From the NCBI GenBank assembly GCA_021152555.1, contig JAGKVE010000041.1:1-19024 (forward strand): 19,024 bases of DNA, in the 5' to 3' direction. The notes beneath the pieces were generated by a model. That model saw only the letters and a program-made list of their open reading frames with translations. It did no database searches and was not told the origin of the DNA. The first letter of the stretch is position 1; the number at the start of each line of letters is the position of its first letter. The stretch comes from Bacteroidia bacterium (lineage in GTDB: Bacteria; Bacteroidota; Bacteroidia; Bacteroidales; Paludibacteraceae). The position numbers and the translations under genes were made by a program. This document shows positions 12,311 to 18,995 of this stretch, piece after piece.

Positions 12311-13726
12311 ATGATTGAAATCAAACCGTACATAGAGCATGCGGTCTTGGTTGGACTTATTACACCCAATCAGCCCGAGGACCGGACCAAAGAATATCTG
12401 GATGAGTTGGCGTTTTTGGCTGACACGCACGGCATTGTGCCTGTCAAACGGTTTACACAGCGTCTCGACCAGCCCAACACCTCTACCTATGTGGGGGAAG
12501 GCAAACTGGAAGAAATCCGCCAGTATATCATACAGCGAAGCGGTCCTACAGCGAACGATAGTGAGCGGTCTTGCAGCGACAGCGGTCTTACAGCGGAGCG
12601 GTCAGGGTCTGTTGACCCTATCGACGTGGTCATCTTTGATGACGAGTTGAGTCCTCGCCAGATTCGCAATCTGGAGAAAGAGCTGAACAAAAAAGTCCCC
12701 TCCCCTGAGGGGAGGACGGGTGGGGCTTCTTCCCCCGTACGTGTCATTGACCGTACAATCCTCATCCTCGAGATTTTCCTGCAGCGCGCGCAAACATCCT
12801 ACGCCAAGACGCAAGTCGAGATGGCGCACCTCCAGTATATATTGCCCCGTCTGACACGTATGTGGAGCCACTTGGATAGACAGCGTGGCGGCGGTGGTAC
12901 TAACCGTGGTATGGGTGAGACGCAGATAGAGGCCGACAAACGTGTCATCGGGCAGCGTATTGCCCTCCTTCGTGAGCAGCTCAAGACCATTGACAAGCAG
13001 ATGGCTACCCAGCGCCAGCATCGCGGCAAAATGGTGCGCGTAGCGCTCGTCGGCTACACCAATGTCGGCAAATCGACACTCATGAACCTCCTCTCCAAAT
13101 CGGAGGTCTTTGCCGAAAACAAACTCTTCGCAACTCTGGACACTACGGTACGCAAGGTCACGATTGAGAACCTGCCGTTCCTTCTTTCCGATACCGTCGG
13201 CTTCATCCGCAAACTGCCGCACCACCTCGTGGAGTCCTTCAAATCAACCCTCGACGAAGTGCGCGAAGCTGACCTCCTCGTGCATGTCGTGGACATCAGT
13301 CATCCGAATTTTGAGGAGCAGTACGAAGTCGTCGAGCAGACGATTAGGGAAATAACCTCACCCCGCCCCTCTCCACAAGAGAGGGAGAGCAAGAAGGACC
13401 GCAATCCTTGGGAACGCATCTCCTCCCTTGAGGGGAGGTCGGGAGGGGTTTCCATCCCGGAGATAGTGGTGTTTAACAAGATTGATAACTTCTCGTACGT
13501 CCCGAAGGAGGAAGACGACCTGACGCCGGTGCTGCGTGAGAACCTCTCGTTGGCTGACCTGCGGAAAACATGGATGGCGCGCCTCGGAGAGGACTGTATA
13601 TTCATCTCCGCGCGGAACAAAGAGAATATTGACGCGTTGAGGGCGCTCTTGTACGACCGCATCAAGGCAATTCATATCAAGCGTTACCCATATAACGACT
13701 TCCTCTTCCAGAATTACGAGGAATAA
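12311..13726 (+). CDS. hflX: HflX-family ribosome-associated GTPase with three inserts
   Basis: The 471-aa GTPase binds ribosomes and rescues or splits stalled ones under stress. The N-terminal HflX domain is recognised by TSTYVGEGKLEEIRQYI (57-73), VVIFDDELSPRQIRNLEKEL (106-125) and VIDRTILILEIFLQRAQTSYAKTQVE. The glycine-rich linker is QRGGGGTNRGMGETQIE (191-207). The G domain has G1 GYTNVGKST (248-256), G3 DTVGF (294-298) and G4 NKID (389-392), with G5 near ISARNKENI. Three stretches foreign to the family lie at its loops: residues about 77-103, 130-142 and 350-381. All keep the frame open and all correspond to repeated or palindromic DNA. The gene has its own promoter and a nearly leaderless start. 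Whether the inserts affect activity is unknown; every G motif is intact. Confidence 0.92.
   Translation: MIEIKPYIEHAVLVGLITPNQPEDRTKEYLDELAFLADTHGIVPVKRFTQRLDQPNTSTYVGEGKLEEIRQYIIQRSGPTANDSERSCSDSGLTAERSGSVDPIDVVIFDDELSPRQIRNLEKELNKKVPSPEGRTGGASSPVRVIDRTILILEIFLQRAQTSYAKTQVEMAHLQYILPRLTRMWSHLDRQRGGGGTNRGMGETQIEADKRVIGQRIALLREQLKTIDKQMATQRQHRGKMVRVALVGYTNVGKSTLMNLLSKSEVFAENKLFATLDTTVRKVTIENLPFLLSDTVGFIRKLPHHLVESFKSTLDEVREADLLVHVVDISHPNFEEQYEVVEQTIREITSPRPSPQERESKKDRNPWERISSLEGRSGGVSIPEIVVFNKIDNFSYVPKEEDDLTPVLRENLSLADLRKTWMARLGEDCIFISARNKENIDALRALLYDRIKAIHIKRYPYNDFLFQNYEE
12539..12610 (+). repeat. In-frame repeat insert 1 in hflX (AGCGGTC family)
   Basis: Three close copies of AGCGGTCTTACAGCG occur head to tail, followed by a fourth partial AGCGGTC, with CGAACGATAGTGAGCGG between the first two. 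The insert encodes a Ser/Gly/Asp-rich low-complexity stretch between the KLEEIRQYI helix and the IDVVIFDDELSP strand. CGGTCTTT also occurs twice in intergenic DNA at 16957 and 16980. Confidence 0.75.
12698..12739 (+). repeat. In-frame palindromic insert 2 in hflX
   Basis: CCTCCCC-TGA-GGGGAGG (7-bp perfect stem, 12699-12715) is followed by ACGGGTGGGGCTTC. It encodes PSPEGRTGGASSP between LEKELNKK and VRVIDRT, two segments that nearly abut in ordinary HflX. Confidence 0.85.
13358..13456 (+). repeat. In-frame palindromic insert 3 in hflX (composite)
   Basis: Two palindromes occur in tandem: CCTCTC-CACAA-GAGAGG, and CCTCCCTTGAGGGGAGG (13422-13438) followed by TCGGGAGGGGTTTCC. The second is identical over 17 bp to the intergenic copy at 16399-16415. 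Together they add about 32 residues between VVEQTIREI and IPEIVVFNKID of the G domain, just before the G4 motif. Confidence 0.88.
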
Positions 13727-13775
13727 GAAAGTAAATAAATAGTAAATAGTAAATTTTAAAATTGTAAATGTTTTT

Positions 13776-14333
13776 ATGCGTAGCATTGACGAACATGATT
13801 ACCATTTTGAGGAATGGCTGACACCTCAAGAGATAGCTCGGGATGTAGAGCAGGTTGCCGAACGCATACGGGACGATTATAAGGACAAAGAGCCGCTTTT
13901 CGTCGTTGTCCTCAACGGAGCGTTTGTCTTCGCTGCAGACCTCATAAGGGCGCTCAATAATATACGATGCGAGGTGACGTTCATTCGCGTCAGCTCCTAT
14001 TGGGGCATGTCTTCAACGGGACAGCTCAATTTCATCGTTCCGCTCCAACAGGTGGTGGAGAACCGCGATGTAGTCATCGTCGAAGATATCGTCGATTCCG
14101 GACTTACTGTTCATCAGCTCAAGGCGCATCTGCGCGGCCTCGGGGCGGCTTCCGTGACCGTGGCGTCAATGCTCTTCAAACCTAACAAACTGGAGTACGA
14201 CGACGCAAAGCCTGACTATATAGGTCACGAGATAAGCGACGAGTTCGTCATCGGGTATGGCCTCGATTTTGACGGCTTCCACCGTAACCTGGACGCCATC
14301 TACAAAGTCAAAAATAACAATTTAACAGCTTAA
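13776..14333 (+). CDS. hpt: Hypoxanthine phosphoribosyltransferase
   Basis: The 185-aa purine-salvage enzyme transfers the phosphoribosyl group of PRPP to hypoxanthine (and usually guanine). The PRPP-binding motif VVIVEDIVDSGLT is at residues 99-111. LFVVVLNGAFVFAADLIRAL (41-60) matches the loop that holds pyrophosphate, and VTFIRVSSYWGMSSTG (67-82) is the flexible active-site loop. DFDGFHRNL near the C-terminus is the usual base-binding end (GYGLDF..). The upstream gap contains AGTAAAT tandem repeats (about 13729-13756). No clear consensus promoter is seen, so it may share the hflX transcript. The last residues (NNNLTA) and the stop are encoded by the start of an 8-bp tandem array. Confidence 0.92.
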   Translation: MRSIDEHDYHFEEWLTPQEIARDVEQVAERIRDDYKDKEPLFVVVLNGAFVFAADLIRALNNIRCEVTFIRVSSYWGMSSTGQLNFIVPLQQVVENRDVVIVEDIVDSGLTVHQLKAHLRGLGAASVTVASMLFKPNKLEYDDAKPDYIGHEISDEFVIGYGLDFDGFHRNLDAIYKVKNNNLTA

Positions 14334-14351
14334 CATATTAACAATTTAACA
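14320..14351 (+). repeat. 8-bp tandem array NNTTAACA, four units
   Basis: ATTTAACA, GCTTAACA, TATTAACA and ATTTAACA follow one another exactly. The array covers the hpt stop codon and the spacer up to the mutase gene. Confidence 0.85.
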
Positions 14352-14361
14352 TTAATTTGCC

Positions 14362-16143
14362 ATGAATGAAGAATTGAAAAAAGTAATGGAGGTTGCCGGG
14401 GTATGGACCAAGGAACCTTTTGATGCGGAGACACGCGCACAAGTGAAAGCGATGATGGAGGCGGAGGACAAGACCGAACTCATCGATGCTTTCTATCGTA
14501 CCCTCGAGTTCGGTACCGGCGGACTCCGTGGTATCATGGGACCGGGTACCAACCGGATGAACAAATACATTGTTGCCATGGCTACTCAGGGCTATGCCAA
14601 CTATCTGCTCAAAGTGCAGAAACAGGGTGGCTTCCAGAATGTACAGAACGGTCGCGTAGCGGTTGTTGTAGGTCACGACTGCCGTAATAACGGACGTATG
14701 TTCGCAGAGACGGTAGCGAATATCTTCTCCGCCAACGGAATCAAGGTCTATCTCTTCGAGTCCCTGCGCCCGACGCCTGAGTGCTCTTTCGCTATCCGTC
14801 ATCTCAAATGCCAGGGCGGTGTCAACGTCACGGCTTCACACAACCCCAAAGAGTACAACGGCTACAAAGCATACTGGGAGGACGGCTCGCAGGTGCTCCA
14901 GCCGCATGACCAGGGTATCATCGAAGAGGTGAACAAAGTGACCCTCGCGGATGTCAAATGGGAGGCGGACAAAGACCTCATCGAGATTATCGGCGGCGAG
15001 ATGGACTACGACTACATGATGGCGGTCAAGTCCGTCATGATTGACCAGGATTCTATTCTCCGTCAGAAAGACCTCAACATCGTATATACACCGATGCACG
15101 GTGCCGGACGTCAGATCGTGCCGATGTGCCTCCGCTCATGGGGATTCCAGAATATCCACGTAGTACCCGAGCAGATGGTCATCGACGGTAACTTCCCGAC
15201 CGTTGTATCCCCGAACCCCGAGAACGCTGAGGCGATGACACTCGGTATGAAGTTAGGTACCAAGCTTGGTGCCGACCTGGTGATTGCGTCCGACCCCGAC
15301 GCTGACCGTATCGCTATCGTCTGCCGAAACGACAAAGGCGAGTGGGTCATCATCAACGGTAACCAGACCAACATCATGTACCACTACTACATCATCAACA
15401 ACATGAAGCGTCTGGGCAAGATGCGCGACGACATGTATATCGTCAAGACCATCGTCACCTCCGAGCTCATCCGCAAGATTGCTGACGCGCAGGGCGTTAC
15501 CCTCACCGACGAATACACAGGCTTCAAGTGGATTGCCAATCGTATCCGTATGTGGGAAGGCAAGCGTAAGTATATCGGCGGCGGCGAAGAGTCCTTCGGC
15601 TTCCTCCCGTATGACGCTGTACGCGATAAATGTTCGCCTTCGGCTATCTGCCTCATCTGCGAGATTGCAGCGTATGCCAAGGATAACGGAATGACCCTCT
15701 ATGACTACCTCCTCAAGATTTACGAGGACTACGGCTTCCAGCGCGAGACCACTATCAACGTCGTTCGTCCGGGAAAGACCGGCGCCGAGGAAATACAGCA
15801 GATGATGAAGGACTACCGTGCCAACGCACCCAAAGAGATTGCAGGCGAGAAAGTGGTCAAAATCAAAGACTTCAAACTCTTGGAGCAGCAAAAATTGGAA
15901 AATGGTAAATGGGTAAATGAGAAAATAGAAATGCCTCTTAATGCTACCTCCAATGTGCTCCAGTACTTCACGGAGGGCGGCTTGAAAGTCTCTGTTCGTC
16001 CGTCTGGTACCGAGCCGAAGATTAAGTTCTATTTCGAGATTCCGGTTAAATCCGGCAAACCGTTCACCGGCGCCGACTACGAGCGTTGCACCGCTGAGGC
16101 GGAAGCCCGCGTGCCGGCAATCAAGAAGAGCCTCGGATTATAA
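14362..16143 (+). CDS. Phosphoglucomutase/phosphomannomutase
   Basis: The 593-aa alpha-D-phosphohexomutase interconverts hexose-1- and -6-phosphates for sugar nucleotide and central carbon metabolism. FGTGGLRGIMGPGTNRMN (50-67) is the substrate-entry loop. TASHNP with phosphoserine Ser159 (157-162) is the catalytic loop. DPDADR (311-316) binds Mg2+, GGGEESFG (406-413) is the sugar-binding loop, and RPSGTEPKIKF (546-556) is the phosphate-binding loop. All four family motifs are intact and the length fits the long PGM subfamily of Bacteroidota. Specificity for glucose versus mannose cannot be read from the sequence. Residues about 512-519 (LENGKWVN) lie on repetitive AAATGGTAAATGGGTAAATG DNA and may be a small insert. 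It ends in a very strong terminator. Confidence 0.93.
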   Translation: MNEELKKVMEVAGVWTKEPFDAETRAQVKAMMEAEDKTELIDAFYRTLEFGTGGLRGIMGPGTNRMNKYIVAMATQGYANYLLKVQKQGGFQNVQNGRVAVVVGHDCRNNGRMFAETVANIFSANGIKVYLFESLRPTPECSFAIRHLKCQGGVNVTASHNPKEYNGYKAYWEDGSQVLQPHDQGIIEEVNKVTLADVKWEADKDLIEIIGGEMDYDYMMAVKSVMIDQDSILRQKDLNIVYTPMHGAGRQIVPMCLRSWGFQNIHVVPEQMVIDGNFPTVVSPNPENAEAMTLGMKLGTKLGADLVIASDPDADRIAIVCRNDKGEWVIINGNQTNIMYHYYIINNMKRLGKMRDDMYIVKTIVTSELIRKIADAQGVTLTDEYTGFKWIANRIRMWEGKRKYIGGGEESFGFLPYDAVRDKCSPSAICLICEIAAYAKDNGMTLYDYLLKIYEDYGFQRETTINVVRPGKTGAEEIQQMMKDYRANAPKEIAGEKVVKIKDFKLLEQQKLENGKWVNEKIEMPLNATSNVLQYFTEGGLKVSVRPSGTEPKIKFYFEIPVKSGKPFTGADYERCTAEAEARVPAIKKSLGL

Positions 16144-16146
16144 AAT

Positions 16147-16173
16147 CCTAGGTCAACCTAGGTTGTTCTAGGT
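16147..16173. repeat. 10-bp tandem array CCTAGGTNNN, three units
   Basis: CCTAGGTCAA, CCTAGGTTGT and TCTAGGT follow each other right after the mutase stop. The core YCTAGGT recurs in inverted orientation at 17008-17040. Confidence 0.8.
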
Positions 16174-16187
16174 AGCCCTATATAATT

Positions 16188-16221
16188 AAAGAACGCGCGT
16201 ACGTGTGTACGCGCGTTCTTT
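16188..16221. terminator. Strong terminator after the mutase gene
   Basis: AAAGAACGCGCGTAC-GTGT-GTACGCGCGTTCTTT is a perfect 15-bp stem with a GTGT loop, T-rich on its 3' side. It should also work on the opposite strand. Confidence 0.93.
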
Positions 16222-16252
16222 ATTTGTTTCCTTCCTTATTTGTTTCCTTCCT
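16221..16252. repeat. 16-bp direct duplication
   Basis: TATTTGTTTCCTTCCT occurs twice head to tail directly after the terminator. Confidence 0.8.
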
Positions 16253-16273
16253 TCCGCCCTTCGCCTTTCTCCT

Positions 16274-16440
16274 TTTCTCCTCCCTTGAGCGGGTGAAGAG
16301 CTCTGCTCGATCGGACTGCCGGTGGCCGTCCGTAGAACTCCCTGGGGGGGGGGCCCTTCTCCTTTTCTCCCGCTTCTCTCCTTTTCTCCTCCCTTTCTCC
16401 TCCCTTGAGGGGAGGCCGGGTGGGGTTTCCTCCGCCTTTG
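16274..16440. repeat. Intergenic mosaic of palindromic elements
   Basis: No gene is visible here. It holds a degenerate copy (CCTCCCTTGAGCGGGTG, 16279-16295), the hairpin CGGACTGCC-GGT-GGCCGTCCG (16312-16332), a run of ten G (16344-16353), two CTCCTTTTCTCC pieces and a full copy, CCTCCCTTGAGGGGAGG (16399-16415) plus CCGGGTGGGGTTTCC. The full copy matches the hflX insert 3 palindrome. Confidence 0.75.
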
Positions 16441-16448
16441 TTCATTGC

Positions 16449-16480
16449 GTCCGGATATTATCCGGACACGGCTCCGCCGT
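16449..16480 (-). terminator. Paired hairpins, possible terminator for the small minus-strand gene
   Basis: GTCCGGATATTATCCGGAC (perfect inverted repeat, one central base) and ACGGC-TCC-GCCGT lie 17 nt beyond the stop of the minus-strand gene at 16497. The T-rich tract precedes rather than follows them on that strand, so termination is only possible, not clear. Confidence 0.35.
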
Positions 16481-16490
16481 CATTAATTCG

Positions 16491-16516
16491 TAATTTTTAA
16501 TTTTTAATTTTTAATT
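16491..16516. repeat. Heptanucleotide array (TAATTTT)n
   Basis: Three exact copies and part of a fourth. They encode the last residues (KIKN) and stop codon of the minus-strand gene. A similar TTGATTTTTAATTT repeat precedes sufB at 10760-10794. Confidence 0.8.
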
Positions 16517-16898
16517 CTTTATATATCTGCACATACGTGTACGTGTACAGACTCCCGTACCCTTTCTCGCCTTCTTGTAACCCGGCGCGGTACGCTTGGA
16601 ACCGTGCCTGCCATTCCGCCGCTTCGGATACCGCCTCCGCGGAACACTCCTCCGGCTTGCGGGCGGCTTTCTCGATGGCGTGCGCGCGTTTCTGGGCGGC
16701 CTTGATCAGCTCCCTGTTCCGCGTCGCACCCTCGGACCACGCTCCCTCATGTTTGCGCAAGAAATAAATCTGGTGCTCATCGCCGCTCCCTTTGCGGTAA
16801 CGCGATACCATCCGCATGCCGTGGATCTCACCGTATTTCTTGCTGTCCAGAGCCCCCGTCAGTTGATCTACAACTACATGATACTTTACTTTTCCCAT
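16497..16898 (-). CDS. Uncharacterised small protein (133 aa)
   Basis: The 133-aa product starts MGKVKYHVVVDQLTGALDSK. It has no signal peptide or membrane segment. Residues 60-105 are Ala/Glu/Lys/Arg-rich and probably helical or coiled coil. The C-terminus YTYTYVQIYKELK recalls a family of small Bacteroidales proteins (starting around a 'V.G.L..KK.G....' segment and ending in '..IY.ELK') that I remember only as hypothetical; this link is unverified. Codon use is GC-rich and coding-like, and a Bacteroidota promoter lies upstream at 17131-17161, leaving a leader of about 225 nt. Its surroundings are full of repeats, suggesting an accessory locus. I cannot assign a function. Confidence 0.65.
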   Translation of the reverse strand: MGKVKYHVVVDQLTGALDSKKYGEIHGMRMVSRYRKGSGDEHQIYFLRKHEGAWSEGATRNRELIKAAQKRAHAIEKAARKPEECSAEAVSEAAEWQARFQAYRAGLQEGEKGYGSLYTYTYVQIYKELKIKN

Positions 16899-16938
16899 AA
16901 AAATGTTTGTCTTTATTCTTTCGTCTTTCGACTTTTTT

Positions 16939-16990
16939 CTTTGAGTGGCTTCGCCACGGTCTTTCTACTTTGAGCGCAGCGGTCTTTTTC
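16939..16990. repeat. Repeats upstream of the small gene (CTTTGAG / CGGTCTTT)
   Basis: CTTTGAG occurs at 16939 and 16968, and CGGTCTTT at 16957 and 16980, with the hairpin GTGGC-TTC-GCCAC (16945-16957) in the first unit. They lie in the transcribed leader of the small gene. Confidence 0.6.
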
Positions 16991-17007
16991 TACTCGGATG
17001 CATAGTG

Positions 17008-17040
17008 ACCTAGACCATACCTAGACTATACCTAGACCAT
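17008..17040. repeat. 11-bp tandem array ACCTAGACCAT, three units
   Basis: Units at 17008, 17019 and 17030; the middle one is ACCTAGACTAT. On the minus strand the core reads GTCTAGGT. The array lies about 90 bp downstream of the minus-strand promoter at 17131. Around it are palindromic pieces such as ATGGTCATGACCGT (17080-17093). Confidence 0.82.
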
Positions 17041-17130
17041 ATGAATCCTGTTACAGCACCGTCGGTACACAGTGCAACCATGGTCATGACCGTACTTGGC
17101 GTACCTCCTCTTTTTTATTTTTTCTTGCAG

Positions 17131-17161
17131 CAAAGGTACAACATTTTTCTGACACTCGCAA
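17131..17161 (-). promoter_or_regulatory. Promoter toward the small minus-strand gene
   Basis: On the minus strand TTG (17161-17159), 20 bp, TACCTTTG (17138-17131). The surrounding CTTGCGAGTGTCA closely matches the -33 region of the divergent promoter at 17248. Confidence 0.65.
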
Positions 17162-17247
17162 GAAAAATCTTTAAAAAACATCAATTTTTGCATTTTCTTG
17201 AGAAAAACATTTGATTTACTGTTTTTTTTGAGAAATCACACATTCCT

Positions 17248-17279
17248 CTTGCAAGTGTCATTTTTTTTGCGTAATTTTG
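17248..17279 (+). promoter_or_regulatory. Promoter of the LRR surface protein gene
   Basis: CTTG (17248-17251), 20 bp, TAATTTTG (17272-17279). The predicted start near 17285 gives a leader of about 155 nt that contains an 8-bp tandem array. Confidence 0.7.
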
Positions 17280-17336
17280 CAGCGCAAAATGCAACGCTGG
17301 CACCGACAGCGCACGCTTTTTGTATGTCTGTCGCTT

Positions 17337-17376
17337 TCCGGTAATCCGGAAACCCGGAAATCCAGTAATCCGGAAA
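17337..17376. repeat. 8-bp tandem array TCCGGAAA, five units
   Basis: TCCGGTAA, TCCGGAAA, CCCGGAAA, TCCAGTAA and TCCGGAAA follow one another in the 5' leader of the LRR gene. Confidence 0.85.
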
Positions 17377-17440
17377 TCTATAAATCAACAATAATATCAA
17401 CCCTTTAAAGTTGCGCCCGACACATATTAGGGAATTTATC

Positions 17441-18964
17441 ATGAGAAAACTTTTTACCCTATTGCTCGTTGTAGCAGCCTGCGCAGGAACCATGTTTGCC
17501 TCTGTTACCATCAATGGACTGAACTACTACTTCGATGAGACAGAGAATACTGCAGAGGTAGTCCAAAGTAGTTCCGTAAGCGGAGACCTCGTCATTCCAT
17601 CCTCTGTGACCTACAATTCTGTAACCTATAGTGTCACAAGCATTGGAGTTCAGGCTTTCTTTGATTGCAGCGGTTTGACCTCTGTGACGATTCCCAATAG
17701 CGTTACAAGCATTGGAGATAAGGCTTTCTCTTTAGTAGCTAACATTGTTTATAGTGGTTCTGCAACCGGCTCACCATGGGGTGCAAGAAGTATAAACGGA
17801 TATGTTGATGGATATTTGGTGTATAGTGATGAAACAAAAACTAACTTACTTGCATGTTCTTCTGCTGCAACAGGAGACATAACTATTCCCAATAGCGTCA
17901 CAAGCATTGGAGGTTGGGCTTTCTATCGTTGCAGCGGTTTGACGTCTGTGACGATTCCCAATAGCGTCACAAGCATTAGAGAGTATGCTTTCGTTGGTTG
18001 CAGCGGTTTGACCTCTGTGACGATTCCCAATAGCGTCACAAGCATTGGAGAGGGTGCTTTCGCTGAATGCACCGATTTGACCTTTATAACGATTCCCAAT
18101 AGCGTCACAAGCATTGGAAATTATGCTTTCTCAGGTTGCAGCGGTTTGACCTCTATAACGATTCCCAATAGCGTCACAAGCATTGGAGAGTGGGCTTTCT
18201 CTGGTTGCACCGGTTTGACCTCTATTACGATTCCCAATAGCGTCACAAGCATTGGAAATTATGCTTTCTATTTCTGCAAAAGTCTGTCTTCTATTTATAA
18301 TTATGCCACTTCGCCGCAGGTAATTGATAGCGAGGTATTTGGAGGAGAAGAGTTTGAACAAGATGGTGTAAAATATGGACCAGTAGATCAATCCCTATGT
18401 AAACTATATGTACCGGCACAATCTGTCAATTTGTATAAAACAGCAAATGGCTGGAAAGAGTTTAAAAACATAGTACCCATCCAGGCTTCGGAAGCAGATG
18501 TGACGGAAGTCCAAATAACCCCTTCTGTCACAACGGTTGATATTGCATGGCCGCAAGTTTCCGGTGCCGCTTCATACGAACTGGTTATCAAAGACAAAGA
18601 CGGCAATGTTATCTGCACACTTACCTTCAATGCGCAGGGCCAACTAACCGCCTTGGCTTTCAATGCGCCGGCGCGTAATAATGCTCCGCAACAAAAGCAA
18701 GCGGCAGGCTTCCAGTTCACCGTAACAGGCTTGGAGGAGGGAACCGCTTATGACTACACCATCGTCAGCAAAGACGAAAACGGCACGCCCTTAGATACCC
18801 AAAACGGCTCTTTCACTACGGCTGACACACCAACTGCCATTGACAACACTCCCTTCCCTTCAGGGGAGGGTCGGGGAGAGGCTCTCAAACTCCTCCGCAA
18901 CGGACAAATCTACATCCTCCGCGGTGAGAAAGTTTATACCATAGACGGACGAAAAGTCCGCTAA
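17441..18964 (+). CDS. BspA-like leucine-rich-repeat surface protein
   Basis: The 507-aa secreted protein starts with MRKLFTLLLVVAACAGTMFA, a signal peptide. Residues about 50-290 are LRR_5/BspA (TpLRR)-type repeats of 23 aa (consensus LTSVTIPNSVTSIGEYAF..C.G). They are interrupted at about 96-146 by the non-LRR module NIVYSGSATGSPWGARSING and what follows. A fibronectin-III-like domain covers about 345-455 (ITPSVTTVDIAWPQVSGAAS through TVTGLEEGTAYDYTIVS). The C-terminus LLRNGQIYILRGEKVYTIDG resembles the short terminal segments of many secreted Bacteroidales proteins and may serve in sorting. Just before it, PFPSGEGRGEAL is encoded by a palindromic repeat. BspA relatives mediate adhesion to host or other bacteria. 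The start at 17441 is preferred over an upstream in-frame codon because of the signal peptide. Confidence 0.9.
   Translation: MRKLFTLLLVVAACAGTMFASVTINGLNYYFDETENTAEVVQSSSVSGDLVIPSSVTYNSVTYSVTSIGVQAFFDCSGLTSVTIPNSVTSIGDKAFSLVANIVYSGSATGSPWGARSINGYVDGYLVYSDETKTNLLACSSAATGDITIPNSVTSIGGWAFYRCSGLTSVTIPNSVTSIREYAFVGCSGLTSVTIPNSVTSIGEGAFAECTDLTFITIPNSVTSIGNYAFSGCSGLTSITIPNSVTSIGEWAFSGCTGLTSITIPNSVTSIGNYAFYFCKSLSSIYNYATSPQVIDSEVFGGEEFEQDGVKYGPVDQSLCKLYVPAQSVNLYKTANGWKEFKNIVPIQASEADVTEVQITPSVTTVDIAWPQVSGAASYELVIKDKDGNVICTLTFNAQGQLTALAFNAPARNNAPQQKQAAGFQFTVTGLEEGTAYDYTIVSKDENGTPLDTQNGSFTTADTPTAIDNTPFPSGEGRGEALKLLRNGQIYILRGEKVYTIDGRKVR
17930..18296 (+). repeat. 69-bp tandem repeats encoding LRR units
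   Basis: The block ATTCCCAATAGCGTCACAAG recurs at exact 69-bp steps (with the preceding base pairs at 17951, 18020, 18089, 18158 and 18227). It is identical at DNA level while the flanking codons vary. Diverged copies start near 17688 and 17880. Such identity allows unit gain or loss by slippage or recombination. Confidence 0.9.
18851..18886 (+). repeat. In-frame palindromic element in the LRR gene
   Basis: CCCTTCCC-TTCA-GGGGAGGG (8-bp stem with one G-U) is followed by TCGGGGAGAGGCTCTC. It encodes PFPSGEGRGEAL between the TAIDNT linker and the conserved C-terminal segment. It is read in a different frame from the hflX copies, yet stays open. Confidence 0.82.
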
Positions 18965-18970
18965 TAGGGC

Positions 18971-18995
18971 TCCCGCAGATTTCTAATCTGTGGGA
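18971..18995 (+). other. Hairpin after the LRR gene
   Basis: TCCCGCAGATT-TCT-AATCTGTGGGA makes an 11-bp stem (one G-U) starting 7 nt after the stop. No T-run follows (AGAGCGG instead), so it may be a transcript-stabilising or repeat-family hairpin rather than a terminator. The window ends 29 bp later; nothing else can be called there. Confidence 0.6.
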
